Part shown: positions 63,997 through 64,000 of the stretch, piece by piece
Position numbering within the stretch: the stretch's first letter is position 1
Layout: the number at the start of each line of letters is the position of its first letter
Assembly (NCBI RefSeq): GCF_016862635.1
Contig: NZ_BONI01000038.1
Span: 1 to 64,000, forward strand
Length of the DNA stretch: 64,000 nucleotides
DNA from: Catellatospora coxensis
GTDB lineage: Bacteria; Actinomycetota; Actinomycetes; Mycobacteriales; Micromonosporaceae
Direction: 5' to 3'
The notes under the pieces: generated by a model
The model's database searches: none
Told to the model about the DNA's origin: nothing
The model's input: the letters and a program-made list of their open reading frames with translations, nothing else
Program-made: the position numbers and the translations under genes

Positions 63997-64000
63997 CGGG

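Noticed and set aside
1-64000. Long open frames on the opposite strand of most genes
   Set aside because: High GC removes stop codons from antisense frames; these frames lack family motifs, and the sense genes have conserved domains.
1-64000. tRNA, rRNA, CRISPR array, integrase, transposase or prophage genes
   Set aside because: None was recognisable by motif or structure, although short or divergent tRNAs could have been missed without a search tool.

Overview
The window is high-GC actinobacterial DNA, almost certainly from a member of the Micromonosporaceae or a close relative; the genus cannot be fixed from the sequence alone. The evidence is the near-saturated G/C third positions, GTG and leaderless starts, ECF sigma factors, a complete mce operon with its own MceG ATPase, F420-type PPOX and Ddn-like proteins, an XRE-TPR regulator next to a small Cys-rich protein, and the intergenic repeats. 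Genes are dense on both strands. No tRNA, rRNA, CRISPR array, transposase, integrase or phage gene was seen. This looks like ordinary chromosome carrying accessory regulators and enzymes.

Layout. 1-11 kb: L,D-transpeptidase lipoprotein, phosphotransferase, GntR/FCD regulator, BASS-type transporter, DJ-1/PfpI protein, divergent MarR and proline iminopeptidase, SigE-family sigma factor with a membrane-anchored partner, BtrH-like protein, TetR-GNAT pair. 11-20 kb: an ArsR-SRPBCC-hydrolase operon, a minus-strand run EamA-PaiB-LCP-GNAT, a divergent MocR-type regulator and a YbaK-like deacylase. 20-28 kb: hydrolase-TetR, PadR-ABC-FtsX, GNAT, Sel1-like protein, SDR, and a MarR/FMN-reductase pair sharing an operator, followed by a PPOX protein. 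28-38 kb: MctP-type symporter with DUF3311 partner, Ser/Thr kinase, GNAT fusion, DUF422 carotenoid protein, XRE-TPR regulator, and a secreted lamin-tail/DUF11/RTX-like protein. 39-52 kb: RsdA-like anti-sigma and SigD/ShbA-like sigma factor (minus strand), divergent from a complete mce operon (mceG, yrbEA, yrbEB, mceA-F and two Mce-associated proteins), then a GAP-family protein. 52-64 kb: two glycosyltransferases, DUF72 protein, a variant methionyl-tRNA synthetase, a Ddn-like protein, two secreted proteins, a GH81 beta-1,3-glucanase with two carbohydrate-binding-like modules, and a dienelactone hydrolase.

The most unusual material lies between genes. (1) At four gene junctions a short ORF beginning like MSER and ending like ADERSEE-x-A is inserted between two genes. 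Its stop overlaps the next start (ATGA), its last codons are the next gene's ribosome-binding site, and one junction carries two tandem copies. (2) A dispersed element built on AAGGGCACCTTC occurs at four intergenic sites, in direct or inverted pairs about 30 bp apart, and once encodes the C-terminus of a MocR-type regulator. (3) A second inverted-repeat family (arms about 21 nt, 17-nt spacer) occurs twice, with further long palindromes near gene ends. (4) Seven genes have a -10-like hexamer ending 6-7 nt before the start codon, which predicts leaderless transcripts. Several local regulators (MarR, TetR, PadR, ArsR, MocR, LacI-type) have clear palindromic operator candidates.
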